A stretch of DNA of 54,367 bases from Bradyrhizobium sp. GTDB taxonomy: Bacteria > Pseudomonadota > Alphaproteobacteria > Rhizobiales > Xanthobacteraceae. How positions within the stretch are numbered: position 1 is the stretch's first letter; every line of letters starts with the position of its first letter. Shown here one piece after another: positions 35,391-49,077 of this stretch. Below the pieces are notes generated by a model, which saw only the letters and a program-made list of their open reading frames with translations, searched no databases and had not been told where the DNA came from. Where the stretch lies: contig NZ_JAFATE010000227.1 of assembly GCF_019244115.1 (NCBI RefSeq), forward strand, positions 1 to 54,367, written 5' to 3'. The translations under genes were made by a program, and so were the position numbers.

Positions 35391-37274
35391 ATCATGCCGC
35401 GTGACCGCCGCCGACTGTCCGTCGAGCACGTCATCGATGATCGATCGCACCAGAAACACCGAGCCCTTCTCGGTCAGGTGAACCTGATCGCTGGCGGTGA
35501 TGTCATCGGCATTGTCGCCGATGCGGGCGAGACAGCCATCGGCATTGCAGAGCGCGTCCGAGGCCGAAATGAAATGCGCCCCGAGCGGAACGAGTGCCTC
35601 GCGCATCGTCGCGTCAAACGAGGCATGAGCGGTCGCCCGGTCGGAGCGTTCCGGAATGAGACGATGGTGCAGCATGTAATAGCGCAGCACCTCATTGGGC
35701 AGGCCGCGTTTCCATAGCGGCACCGGGCCGAGCACCACGACCCGCGCGCCGATCTGCCGCAGCGCCGTCACGGTCTCGCCGACGTGGTCGAGATATTTCT
35801 CCCAGGTGCCGTGCAACAGCACGACATCCGGCCGGATCTGGCGCGTGATCGCGAGCACCCGGTCATTGTTGGCGCGGCAGTTCGGCACGCCGGGAATGTC
35901 CGCGTTCAAGGCCGGGACGCAGGATGATGCCGTCAGCTGCGCGATGGCGAAATTGCGGGTCCGCTGCGCCTCCAGCAGGCCCGGCATCAGTGCGCCCGCG
36001 GTGGAGTCGCCCCAGACCAGGAGCAGCGGCCGCCGATCATGGTCGACACAGTCGGCAGCAAAGCTGGTGTCCTGGCTGAGATCCAACAGGCAGGTGCGGA
36101 CCCGCCATTTCGTCACCTGCGTTGGAACCTGCGCCATGGCGCGGATCTCCGGCGGCAGGCGAAAGGCGAAGCCGCCATCTTGCACGACGACGGCGCCCGT
36201 AACTGCGATCAGGGCCATCGCCGAGCACAGCGCCGCGATCCTGGCGCGGCTCGGGCGGCCGAAACGAATGGGAACTTCAACGAGACGGTAGGTGGCGAAG
36301 GCGAGCACGATGCTCAATGCGATGATCAGGCCACGCTCCAGCAGAGTCAGCGGCGCGAACTTGATGAGCGCGAAATACACCAGCAGCGGCCAGTGCCAGA
36401 GGTAAAGCGGGTAGCTGATCAGACCGACGAAGACCATCGGGCGGCTCGCCAGGATTTTGCGCACACCCGCGGCCGCCGGCGCCGACAGCAGCAGCGCAGC
36501 ACCGGTGACCGGCAGCACCGCCCACCAGCCCGGAAACGCACGCTGCGTGTTCAGAACCATGGCAGCGATGGCGATCAGCACAGCTCCGCCGGTCGCGCGC
36601 CATTCGGCCGCGCGCGCGGTCTGCGGAAGCCGGTCCCAGGCCAGTACGAGCGTCGCCCCTGCCAACAGCTCCCAGGCCCGGGTGAAGGGGAGATAGAAGG
36701 TCGCCACAGGATTTGTGCCGATCAGCGCGACATTGAGCGCGAAGGAGCCGAGCCCGAGCGCGACCGCGACCGTGACAAGACCGATCCGCAGCCGCGCGGC
36801 CAGCATCAGCAGCGGCGGCCAGACCAGATAAAACTGCTCCTCGATGCCGAGCGACCACAAATGCAGCAGCGGCTTCCTGACCGATTCGAGATCGAAATAA
36901 CCTGTGTGCAGCAGCAGCGCGACATTGGCCGCGAACGCCGCGCTGGCGAACACGTCCGAGCCCAGCCGCGCATAGGGCGTCGGCAGCATGAACAGCCAGC
37001 CCAGCGTCAGGACCGCTGCGAGCACCACGAGCAGTGCGGGAAAAATCCGCCTGATTCGCCGGTTGTAGAACCCCAGCAGGCTGAAGCGCTTTTCCGCCAG
37101 CTCGCGCGCGACTATCCCGGTGATCAGAAACCCTGAGATCACGAAGAAGATGTCGACCCCGATGAAGCCGCCGGGCATGGCGTCCGGGAAGGCGTGGAAA
37201 ACCACCACCAGCAGCACGGCAACGGCACGGAGGCCATCGATATCGGGCCGATAGCGGTCTTGAGGCGGCGACAT
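35388..37274 (-). CDS. Membrane acyltransferase with C-terminal SGNH domain (OafA/YrhL type)
   Basis: 628 residues. The N-terminal acyltransferase-3 domain begins YRPDIDGLRAVAVLLVVVFH, continues with GFIGVDIFFVISGFLITGIV and FYNRRIRRIFPALLVVL, and has about ten membrane helices, including SLGIEEQFYLVWPPLLML. The C-terminal soluble domain is SGNH-like: LLLVWGDSTAGALMPGL supplies the Ser and DQVHLTEKGS the Asp-His pair. Such fusions O-acetylate surface polysaccharides. The start is uncertain: 37274 has the family beginning; in-frame codons reach to 37529. It stands antisense between recF and gyrB, a foreign-looking position in a replication block. Confidence 0.9.
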   Translation of the reverse strand: MSPPQDRYRPDIDGLRAVAVLLVVVFHAFPDAMPGGFIGVDIFFVISGFLITGIVARELAEKRFSLLGFYNRRIRRIFPALLVVLAAVLTLGWLFMLPTPYARLGSDVFASAAFAANVALLLHTGYFDLESVRKPLLHLWSLGIEEQFYLVWPPLLMLAARLRIGLVTVAVALGLGSFALNVALIGTNPVATFYLPFTRAWELLAGATLVLAWDRLPQTARAAEWRATGGAVLIAIAAMVLNTQRAFPGWWAVLPVTGAALLLSAPAAAGVRKILASRPMVFVGLISYPLYLWHWPLLVYFALIKFAPLTLLERGLIIALSIVLAFATYRLVEVPIRFGRPSRARIAALCSAMALIAVTGAVVVQDGGFAFRLPPEIRAMAQVPTQVTKWRVRTCLLDLSQDTSFAADCVDHDRRPLLLVWGDSTAGALMPGLLEAQRTRNFAIAQLTASSCVPALNADIPGVPNCRANNDRVLAITRQIRPDVVLLHGTWEKYLDHVGETVTALRQIGARVVVLGPVPLWKRGLPNEVLRYYMLHHRLIPERSDRATAHASFDATMREALVPLGAHFISASDALCNADGCLARIGDNADDITASDQVHLTEKGSVFLVRSIIDDVLDGQSAAVTRHD

Positions 37275-40081
<2,807 letters not shown>

Positions 40082-40113
40082 TATCGATAGATACTGGCAC
40101 CCGCCTTTCCACT

Positions 40114-40228
40114 TCGTCATGGCCGGGCTAAGGCGCGAAGCGCATCTTCGCGCAGATGTCCCGGCCATCCACGTCTTTGATACTGGCAAGAAAGACGTGG
40201 ATGCCCGGCACAAGGCCGGGCATGACGA
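40114..40228. repeat. Dispersed palindromic repeat after gyrB
   Basis: Begins CGTCATGGCCGGG and ends CCGGGCATGACG, with internal pairs such as CCACGTCTTT/AAAGACGTGG and GAAGCGCATCTTCGCGCAGATG. This is another REP-like unit of the kind spread between Bradyrhizobium genes and probably marks the end of the gyrB transcript. Confidence 0.75.
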
Positions 40229-40369
40229 ATCAAAGGCTGCGGTACCGAGGACGAAATGCGGTTCGAATGCACCCCACGGAATTTCGGCCTCGTCAGCCAG
40301 GAATGGGAAGGACATGAAGCCGTCTTCTCGCGGCACGAACTGCCCGAGTGATGCAGCGTCTTCGGCCCT

Positions 40370-40870
40370 CTGAATTGCAAGAGGGCGCAGGGAATGCCGG
40401 GCGACGGCCTCGCCCATGGCCCGCCAGCAATAAGAAAAGCTGGCGGCAGTTACCACAGGTTCGGCCGGGATCACCCGGCATTCCCTGCGCGATGGTTTTA
40501 ACGCTTATCTCGCGCTCTCCCTGGGAACCGGGCTTTCTTGCTCCCATCACCCGCATCGTTCGTCACGATGCGAGCTTGACCTCAGCGTCGGGAGGCCAGG
40601 ACCACGCGATTTTGCGTCCGCATCGACGCCGTTCGTCCGCGCGAGACCATCGCGCGCGTCGCCAAAGCGTCCATCGCATCCCGCCTCGCGTGTCGTGACG
40701 ATCGCGAAGCGCCCCTCCTGTCGAAGCGGGACGCGGACACCATACTTCTGATTTGCGGAATACGTAAAGCGAAATATTTTTTCCCGGAGGGCTGGACAGG
40801 ATTTCTGAAAAACTGCCCGTCGGGCAAATCACCCGGCCTTCCAGCGGCCTCCCTTTCCGCGATGGGAGAG
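40370..40870. repeat. Stacked dispersed repeat elements
   Basis: The first unit (40375-40560) has inverted ends GCGCAGGGAATGCCGGG and CCCGGCATTCCCTGCGC plus an internal GCCAGC/GCTGGC hairpin. The second (about 40560-40870) includes CTCGCGTGTCGTGACGATCG, CGGAATACGTAAAGCGAAATA and AACTGCCCGTCGGGCAAATC. I recognise its spurious translations as recurring among annotated Bradyrhizobium hypothetical proteins. The large minus-strand open frame here (40563-41210) is thus repeat, not gene. Confidence 0.65.
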
Positions 40871-41040
40871 AAGAGTCCAACGATGCCGAGGGCATCTTAC
40901 CAAGCTGACGGGAGACGTGGTGCCGAAGAGCGAGTGGGCTGAGCGACCGCTGAGCAGCAGCGAGATCGAGATCATCACGCCGGGGCAGGGTGGATGATGT
41001 GCTAAGTGTGAAAGATGCAATGCTTGCGCAACGCCTTCGG

Positions 41041-41142
41041 CTGTCGTCGCCCGGCTTGATCGGGCGATCCAGTACGCCGCGGCGTCTCGGCTTGAACTCC
41101 GGCGCTCTGGATGCTGGCTCCTCGCTTTCGCGGGGATGACAA
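41041..41142. repeat. Dispersed intergenic repeat
   Basis: CGCCCGGCTTGATCGGGCG forms a short hairpin, followed by CCAGTACGCCGCGG and ending TCGCTTTCGCGGGGATGAC. The pattern is like the REP-style units elsewhere in the window. Between it and the DUF3551 gene at 41318 nothing is recognisable. Confidence 0.5.
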
Positions 41143-41317
41143 GTTGCGCGCGAAGCGCGAACCTCACGCACCGGGGCAAACAACTCGCGCATTTCGTCCG
41201 AAACGCTCAAGGCTTGTCTCGTACGCCCGTTCAGTCGTGCTTATCTTCATGCCGGCCTGCCGCCGTTGACCAAGCCACTCAACGATGCGGAGATCGGGAG
41301 GGCTTGCGAGAGGAAAC

Positions 41318-41605
41318 ATGATCATGCGCACGATTGTAGCCATATTGGCCTTGATAGGGGCCGGGACGGCCGCGATTGCCGGCTCCGCCTCTCCCGCCTC
41401 ATATGATTACCCCTGGTGCCTCAAAGGTGGGGAGCTCGGCTACTCCGGTGATTGCTCCTATGAGACCCGAGCCCAATGCCTGGCGTCGGCATCGGGGCGG
41501 TGGATCCTGCATTGCGTGTACAACCGGCGCCTCCTGTTCGAGCGGCAGCAGGGTGTCCAGCAACAGGATGTGCAGCAGCCTCGGCGGCACTACCGGGATT
41601 ACTGA
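41318..41605 (+). CDS. DUF3551 small secreted protein (second copy)
   Basis: 95 residues with a signal peptide (MRTIVAILALIGAGTAAIAG). The core is DYPWCLKGGELGYSGDCSY, then RAQCLASASGRWILHC, the same four-Cys frame as the copy at 15659-15964. The tail is Gln/Arg-rich and probably disordered. AGAGGAAAC precedes the ATG at 41318; a second ATG at 41324 is possible. No CRP-type site is seen upstream, so regulation differs from the first copy. Confidence 0.8.
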   Translation: MIMRTIVAILALIGAGTAAIAGSASPASYDYPWCLKGGELGYSGDCSYETRAQCLASASGRWILHCVYNRRLLFERQQGVQQQDVQQPRRHYRDY

Positions 41606-41721
41606 AGTCCGACTGCGGGGCGATTTGCGATTCCCTCGACCTTTCGCGCGAGCGAAGTGCGTTTGGGTTGCGCCCATATCTGGGGGACCGAGACATGAGC
41701 AATCCCGCCGCTGTGACGAGT

Positions 41722-42852
41722 TCACGTAGGCTTGGAGGCGGCGGTTTCTCGTTCGAGGAGCGTGCGTTTGCGCTCCACGCCCCAGGCGTATCCCGAGATT
41801 GCCCCGTCATTGCGCACGACGCGATGGCAGGGAATGGCGACGGCAAGATTATTTGCCGCACAAGCACCAGCGACCGCGCGAACGGCTCTCGATGCGCCGA
41901 TCCGATACGCGATCTCGGCGTAGGATACCGTTGCGCCGAGCGGGATTTCCTGAAGGGCCTGCCAGACGCGCTGCTGGAATGCGGTGCAACGCACATCAAG
42001 GGGAAGATCCAGCCCAAGTTCCGGCGCCTCCACAAAACCGACGACACGCGCGATCACCGCTTCGTAATCGGGGTCAGCGCCAGTCAGCCGTGCTCGCGGA
42101 AAGCGGTCTTGGAGATCACGAACGAGTTCATCCGCGTCATTGCCCAGCAAGATTGCAGCGACACCTTTCGCGCTCGACGCGACGATAATGGCACCGAGGC
42201 ACGTCTGGCCAACCGCAAACCTGATTTCCTCGTCGCGGCCTCCGGCACGGTATCGTGACGGCGTCATACCGAGCATGCCGGTCGACTTCGCGTAAAAGCG
42301 TCCACTTGAATTGAAGCCCGCGTCATAAATTGCCTCGGTCACCGAGCTTCCGGCGGCCAGACCCTCCCGAACCTTTTTGGCGCGATGGGCGGCAGCATAG
42401 CCTTTCGGCGTAAGTCCGGTTGCCGCCTTGAATAGGCGATGAAAGTAGCTGGGGCTCAGGCCGAATGCTCGCGCCTGCTCCTCAAGAGACGGCTCCTCTT
42501 CGCTTCCTTCAATAAGGCGGCAGGCCCCGGCGATCAGCTTCGCCTTCTCAGTCTCGGTCGATGGTCCGTCCGGCTTGCAGCGCCTGCACGGCCGGAAGCC
42601 GGTCGCCTTGGCGCTCTCAAGGCTGTCGTGCAGCTGGACGTTTTTGGGATGGGCGCTGCGCGATGGGCATGACGGCCGGCAATAGACGCCCGTCGTGGAA
42701 ACCGAGTACCAGAACTGTCCGTCGGCTGCCTTGTCGCGCGCAAGGACGCGAGCCCATCGCGGGTCTTCCGCCACGGGCACGGATCCTTGCATCAGGATGC
42801 CGGCAGGTTTTGCGCTCATAGGCCAAAGAGATTTCATGACGGAGCTTTTCAT
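41722..42852 (-). CDS. ada: Ada: bifunctional alkylation regulator and O6-methylguanine-DNA methyltransferase
   Basis: 376 residues from the longest start; in-frame ATGs at 42837 and 42819 are alternatives. The N-terminal zinc domain has Cys58, Cys62, Cys89 and Cys92 (TTGVYCRPSC, PCRRC), and Cys58 takes a methyl from phosphotriesters. An AraC-type HTH follows (PSYFHRLFKAATGLTPKGYA). The C-terminal methyltransferase has IPCHRVVRNDG with Cys342. Methylated Ada activates its own regulon, so the gene is probably autoregulated. All cysteines are intact. It is convergent with the DUF3551 gene. Confidence 0.95.
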   Translation of the reverse strand: MKSSVMKSLWPMSAKPAGILMQGSVPVAEDPRWARVLARDKAADGQFWYSVSTTGVYCRPSCPSRSAHPKNVQLHDSLESAKATGFRPCRRCKPDGPSTETEKAKLIAGACRLIEGSEEEPSLEEQARAFGLSPSYFHRLFKAATGLTPKGYAAAHRAKKVREGLAAGSSVTEAIYDAGFNSSGRFYAKSTGMLGMTPSRYRAGGRDEEIRFAVGQTCLGAIIVASSAKGVAAILLGNDADELVRDLQDRFPRARLTGADPDYEAVIARVVGFVEAPELGLDLPLDVRCTAFQQRVWQALQEIPLGATVSYAEIAYRIGASRAVRAVAGACAANNLAVAIPCHRVVRNDGAISGYAWGVERKRTLLERETAASKPT

Positions 42853-42945
42853 GCCACCCGTTTTCCGCGGACCTTGCCGTCAAATCGGGCGAGGCTGGCG
42901 GTTCGTAATTCAACATTGTCGGAGGGCCCGGGGTGGCCAAATGCG

Positions 42946-42976
42946 AATGAGGCCCGCGGTGTGCGCGGGCCTCATT
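42946..42976. terminator. Strong hairpin between the SnoaL-like gene and ada
   Basis: AATGAGGCCCGCG and CGCGGGCCTCATT are perfect 13-base arms around GTGTG. It lies just after the stop of the SnoaL-like gene (minus strand, 43008) and before the ada start, so it ends the former transcript and insulates ada. Confidence 0.8.
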
Positions 42977-43007
42977 TGACCGCTTCCGGTTCCCGGAGGC
43001 GCTTTGA

Positions 43008-43460
43008 TCATGCAGCCTTCTTGATCAGGCCCAGTTGAGTCAACGCGGTGAGGCCGTCGTCAAGTCCGACTTCCTCGACGATCTTGCCGTTCACGACTTT
43101 CAAGACGGTTGTCCCGGTGAAGTGCATCTTGCGGCCGGTTGCCGCCGGGAGGCTACCCATCAGGAAATCATCGAACGCCGGCCCAGTGTGCGTGCCGCCG
43201 CCTTCCCATTGACCGACGACATAGTCGCCTTCAGCGATCAGGTCCGCCGTGCCCCAGAAGTTGAGATCGGGGAACGCAGCGCGGAAGTCGGTCATGAACG
43301 CCTTGATGTCATCACGGCCGCGGCGAGGCTCGTGCAGCGAGTATTTCAGCAGCATATCGGGGGCGGCGATTTCGTCGACGACGGCGAGGTTGACGGTCTT
43401 GCCCCAGAAATCAGTGAACCAGCGGCCGACAACTGCCTTGTTATCTTCTGCTTTGCTCAT
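43008..43460 (-). CDS. SnoaL-like ester cyclase family protein
   Basis: 150 residues with the NTF2-like fold. VVGRWFTDFWGKTVNLAVVD, DDIKAFMTDFRAAFPDLNFW, VGQWEGGGTHTGPAFDDFL and MHFTGTTVLKVVNGKIVEEV follow the SnoaL polyketide-cyclase pattern. Most bacterial members have unknown substrates and are not polyketide enzymes. AAGGAG precedes the ATG. A long inverted repeat covers the region just upstream of that ribosome site. A monocistronic unit ends at the hairpin at 42946. Confidence 0.8.
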   Translation of the reverse strand: MSKAEDNKAVVGRWFTDFWGKTVNLAVVDEIAAPDMLLKYSLHEPRRGRDDIKAFMTDFRAAFPDLNFWGTADLIAEGDYVVGQWEGGGTHTGPAFDDFLMGSLPAATGRKMHFTGTTVLKVVNGKIVEEVGLDDGLTALTQLGLIKKAA

Positions 43461-43472
43461 AGAAAAGCTCCT

Positions 43473-43512
43473 TGATCGACTGATATGCGATCACCGATGT
43501 CGATCAGTGATC
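43473..43512. promoter_or_regulatory. Nested inverted repeats upstream of the SnoaL-like gene
   Basis: TGATCGAC (43473-43480) and GTCGATCA (43499-43506) are perfect complements, with GATCAC/GTGATC (43489-43512) nested across them. They abut the ribosome site of the gene starting at 43460, which suits an operator. The remaining gap to 43816 shows no gene. Confidence 0.35.
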
Positions 43513-43816
43513 TGCGCAGCGGATTACGTTTGATCCGCGCGGCGCAAACTCCGTTTCTTGTCCTGAAATCGAATGCGGAGGTGCCGTGCCGCTGCCTGAT
43601 TTCATCCGTGGCTGAGCTTGTGGCCAGGCACTGCCGTGAGGTTTCCGAGCTTCGGCCGCTTGCGCACGCCGCAAAGGCAGTTTTCCCGGCTTGCGCAGTC
43701 TGCTCCGCCGGGCCGGGACATCAAATATCTTGGCGCTCCTGCCTTCAAGGTCTAGCCTGTCGACGCGCGGCTTCGGTCCGATGGACCATGGTTCATGCGC
43801 TGAGGCGGAGACGTTG

Positions 43817-44656
43817 ATGAAGACGATCCTGGTGCCGACCCAGAATGTCCGGAGCATGACATCCACGCTGGAGACGGCAGTGCTGCTCGCGCAGCGCACC
43901 GGCGCCTATATCGAGGGTGTTCCACTGTGGTTCGGCGTTCCCGAGTTCGTCGCGGCGGAGTTCGCCAGCACCTTTTCCATCGAGACCTACCGGGCCCGGC
44001 GCGACGAAGAAACGGCGGAGGCGCGCAGGCTGTTCGAGACTTTCATGCGGGAGCGCGGTATTGCCGCCGGCAGAACGACCGCGGACCGGCCCTGGTTCGG
44101 CTGGTTTGCCGAGGTGGCGCCGGGTGAAGACCTTGTCGGCGATCATGGCCGCACCTTCGATGTGATCGTGATGAGCAGGCCGGACGCTGATACGGCCGCG
44201 CCGTATCAGCGTGCGATCGAGTCGGGACTGTTCGAAAGCGGCAGGCCCGTCCTGCTGGCGCCGCCGGTCGCGCCGAGACAGATCGCGACCAACATCATGA
44301 TTCATTGGAACGGCAGCACCGAGCAGGCCCGCACCAACGCGCTGGCGATGCCGTTGCTGCGGCTGGCCGGTCGCGTGACGGTCCTGGCCGTGGTCGGCGG
44401 GCAGGACGTCCCGGGTCCATCCGCCGATCAGGTGCGCAAGCAATTGCGCTATAACGGCATCGCCGCCGAACCCATGACCATCGAGCTGGACGGCCGCAGC
44501 ACCGGTGAAGCGATCCTCGCCGCGGCCAGCGCGCAAGGCTGCGATCTGCTCGTCAAGGGGGCCTTCACAAGGAACAGGCTGCGGCAAATGATTTTCGGCG
44601 GCGCCACGAGACACGTCATGCAGAATGCGGACCTGCCCCTGTTGATGGCGCATTGA
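43817..44656 (+). CDS. Universal stress protein (tandem UspA-like)
   Basis: 279 residues, long enough for two Usp units. It starts MKTILVPTQNVRSMTSTLET and has the first unit's FDVIVMSRPD. The second unit is clear: VTVLAVVGGQDVPG and the nucleotide-binding end GAFTRNRLRQMIFGGATRHV followed by DLPLLMAH. The glycine-rich G-x2-G-x9-G pattern of ATP-binding Usps is partly there. Such proteins respond to stress or low oxygen. The ATG at 43817 has GGAG upstream. Confidence 0.88.
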   Translation: MKTILVPTQNVRSMTSTLETAVLLAQRTGAYIEGVPLWFGVPEFVAAEFASTFSIETYRARRDEETAEARRLFETFMRERGIAAGRTTADRPWFGWFAEVAPGEDLVGDHGRTFDVIVMSRPDADTAAPYQRAIESGLFESGRPVLLAPPVAPRQIATNIMIHWNGSTEQARTNALAMPLLRLAGRVTVLAVVGGQDVPGPSADQVRKQLRYNGIAAEPMTIELDGRSTGEAILAAASAQGCDLLVKGAFTRNRLRQMIFGGATRHVMQNADLPLLMAH

Positions 44657-44812
44657 CCCGACGTTCCGCCGCCCCCAGCATGTCGCAATCGACGTCGGCC
44701 GGCGCGCCATGCGCGCCTGGCCGGCGAGCGAGACCAACGGGCGGTCGAAGCCCCGGTCGTGGTGGCGGCTGATCGGCATTGCCCTCTGGCAATGAGGCGC
44801 CCTTCGCACTAG

Positions 44813-45631
44813 ATGTGCGCGGCCATGGACCCTCGCGCGCTCGAAGATTTCGTTGACCGCCACAAACGACTTTTCGTCTTGACCGGCGCGGGCTGCAGCA
44901 CGAACTCCGGCATCCCCGACTATCGCGACAACGATGGCAACTGGAAGCGCACCCCGCCCGTTACGCACCAGGCCTTCATGGGCGATGAGGCAACCCGAAA
45001 GCGCTATTGGGCGCGCAGCCTGATCGGATGGCGGCGGTTCGGCCAGGCCCTGCCCAATGATACGCATCATGCGCTGGCGCGGCTCGAGGCGAACGGCCGC
45101 TGCGAGCTGCTCCTCACCCAGAATGTCGACCGCCTGCATCAGAAGGCCGGCCACCGGCAGGTCATCGACCTGCACGGACGCCTGGATCAGGTCCGCTGCA
45201 TGGGGTGCGGTGTGAAGTCACAGCGCGAGGCTTTTCAGCACGACCTGGAGTCCGTGAACGCCGACTGGCTCGCGGTCGACGCCGCCGACGCGCCGGACGG
45301 CGATGCCGATCTGGACGCCGCCGATTTCGCGTCCTTCATCGTGCCGCCATGCCGGACCTGCGGCGGGATCATGAAACCCGACGTCGTGTTCTTCGGCGCA
45401 AATGTTGCGCGCGACGTCGTCGCGAGCGCGCAAGACCACCTGGAACAGTCCGACGGCATGCTGATCGTCGGCTCCTCGCTGATGGTCTATTCCGGCTTTC
45501 GCTTCGCACAGATGGCGGCGCAACGCGGCATGCCGATCGCCGCCGTCAATCTCGGGCGGACACGCGCCGACGATCTCCTCACCCTCAAGGTCGAAGATCG
45601 CTGTGAGGCGGCGCTCGCTTTCCTGTTGTGA
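44813..45631 (+). CDS. NAD-dependent protein deacylase (Sir2 family, SIRT4-like)
   Basis: 272 residues. It removes acyl groups from lysines using NAD. The Rossmann motifs are TGAGCSTNSGIPDYR (about 24-38) and TQNVDRLHQKAG, with catalytic His121 in DLHGRLDQV. The zinc site is Cys129, Cys132, Cys180 and Cys183 (CMGC, CRTC). GSSLMVYSG and AVNLGRTRADDLLTL complete the fold. GTG 44813 or ATG 44825 could start translation and neither has a strong ribosome site. Its stop is 3 bases from that of the convergent activator gene. Confidence 0.93.
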   Translation: MCAAMDPRALEDFVDRHKRLFVLTGAGCSTNSGIPDYRDNDGNWKRTPPVTHQAFMGDEATRKRYWARSLIGWRRFGQALPNDTHHALARLEANGRCELLLTQNVDRLHQKAGHRQVIDLHGRLDQVRCMGCGVKSQREAFQHDLESVNADWLAVDAADAPDGDADLDAADFASFIVPPCRTCGGIMKPDVVFFGANVARDVVASAQDHLEQSDGMLIVGSSLMVYSGFRFAQMAAQRGMPIAAVNLGRTRADDLLTLKVEDRCEAALAFLL

Positions 45632-45634
45632 GTT

Positions 45635-47653
<2,019 letters not shown>

Positions 47654-47760
47654 TTCTGTGAGAACCGGAATTTTATTCGCGATCTTGAAGCCTCCGACCG
47701 AACGGTGCAACCAACCACTGGTATGATCCGGCGCGCCGGACCTGACTGCGGACGCGATTA

Positions 47761-47795
47761 CCTCTCCCCGCTTGCGGACCGCTTGCGGGGAGAGG
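47761..47795. repeat. Palindromic repeat between esterase and activator genes
   Basis: CCTCTCCCCGC and GCGGGGAGAGG are perfect 11-base arms around TTGCGGACCGCTT, which is itself palindromic at its core. It shares the CTCTCCCCGC arm with the repeat at 3407-3555. It may stop or damp read-through into the activator gene. Confidence 0.7.
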
Positions 47796-47815
47796 AGCGC
47801 AGTCTTCTGATCTGA

Positions 47816-49009
47816 TCACGCCGCCTTGCGTTGCCTGAGGCTCTCGTAGAACGCGGTCTCAAAACGCATGTAGCCGGTGAACGAGGCTGCATCGCCGAAG
47901 GGGAGGATCTGCGTTGCCCAGTAGCCGCCAAAGCCGTTCTGGCGGTCGATCCAGTAGAACAGGTTGGCAAGCCCCGCCCAGCCGAGCGCGCCCGCGGGGC
48001 GTCCGGTCGGCGCGGTCTCGTCATTGACCATGAAGGTGAAGGCCCACGATTTCGACTGGCCCGGGAAGAACTCGGCATCGTTCGAGAGCTGTTTGATCAC
48101 GCCTGGCAGCGCGGTCACCTTCAGGTCACCCAGATGGTTCTTCTCCGCCATCTGCACGGTTTCCGGCCTCAGCACCCGGCCATGCGGGCCGGTGCCGTCG
48201 TTCAGCCACATCCGGATGAAGCGCATGTAGTCGCCGACCGTTGAGTAGAGCCCGTGGCCGCCCATATGGACCTCGGGCTTGGCGGGCAGTTCGAAATCCA
48301 TCGGCGTGAGCGTGCCGTCGGCGTTGCGGGCATGCATGCCGGCGAGCTTGCTGCGGACCTTGTCGTCGATCTCGAATGTGGTGCTTTCCATCCCGAGCGG
48401 CGCGAAGATGCGCTCGGCAAACACCTCGCCGAGGCGCTTGCCGGTGATGCCCTCGACCACCTGGCCGACCCAGTCGATATTGGTGCCGTACTCCCATTTA
48501 GAGCCCGGATCGAACAACAATGGCGTCATGATCGACGCCTTTGACGAGGTGATCACGCTCGGCTGGCCATGCTCGTTCGCCAGCCGCAGATAGGTCTCGC
48601 TGAAGAAGTCGTAACCGAAGCCGCCGGTGTGCAGCAGAAGCATGCGCGTGGTCACGTCGCGTTTCGGCGCGCGCAGCATCGGCTGCCCCTTGGCGTCAAA
48701 ACCCTCGATCACCTGCAGCTTGCCGATGTCGGGGGCATAGTTCTTTGCCGGCGCATTGAGGTCGAGCTTGCCCTCCTCGACGAGCTGCAGTGCGGCCGTG
48801 CCGGTGATCGCCTTGGTGGTCGAGAAGATCGCAAAACTGGTGTCGGTCGTCATCGCGGCCGGCTGGTCGCTTCGGCGCTTGCCCGCGGCGCCTTCGTAGA
48901 TGTTGCCGTTGCGGTCCGTCACCATCGCCACCACACCGGGCACACCCTGCCCCGTTGTGACCGTTTCGTTGAGGACGGCGTCTGCATCGATCGAAAATAC
49001 CTTGCTCAT
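47816..49009 (-). CDS. Serine hydrolase, beta-lactamase fold (family VIII esterase-like)
   Basis: 397 residues. The class C beta-lactamase/esterase fold is shown by the nucleophile motif S63-T-T-K66 in [20 protein letters not shown] at 174-177, and GGHGLYST near 268 in place of [18 protein letters not shown] and [11 protein letters not shown] are typical of the EstB group. No signal peptide, so it is cytoplasmic and is probably an esterase rather than a beta-lactamase. GGAGG precedes ATG 49009. It follows the Baeyer-Villiger gene by 68 bases on the same strand, so it probably hydrolyses the ester or lactone that enzyme makes. Confidence 0.9.
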   Translation of the reverse strand: MSKVFSIDADAVLNETVTTGQGVPGVVAMVTDRNGNIYEGAAGKRRSDQPAAMTTDTSFAIFSTTKAITGTAALQLVEEGKLDLNAPAKNYAPDIGKLQVIEGFDAKGQPMLRAPKRDVTTRMLLLHTGGFGYDFFSETYLRLANEHGQPSVITSSKASIMTPLLFDPGSKWEYGTNIDWVGQVVEGITGKRLGEVFAERIFAPLGMESTTFEIDDKVRSKLAGMHARNADGTLTPMDFELPAKPEVHMGGHGLYSTVGDYMRFIRMWLNDGTGPHGRVLRPETVQMAEKNHLGDLKVTALPGVIKQLSNDAEFFPGQSKSWAFTFMVNDETAPTGRPAGALGWAGLANLFYWIDRQNGFGGYWATQILPFGDAASFTGYMRFETAFYESLRQRKAA

Positions 49010-49077
49010 TGTGTTCCTCCAATTTGTTTGATGATGAGAGCGGCCGAGCGCCAGCGCGCGCGGCCGCGTCATGCTGC

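Noticed and set aside
40563..41210. 215-residue minus-strand open frame
   Set aside because: It spans dispersed repeats whose spurious translations recur in Bradyrhizobium annotations; there is no ribosome site and no domain.
43461..43816. FixK/FNR box (TTGAT-N4-ATCAA) upstream of the universal stress protein
   Set aside because: These stress genes are often FixK-controlled, but only partial TTGAT halves were found, none with correct spacing.
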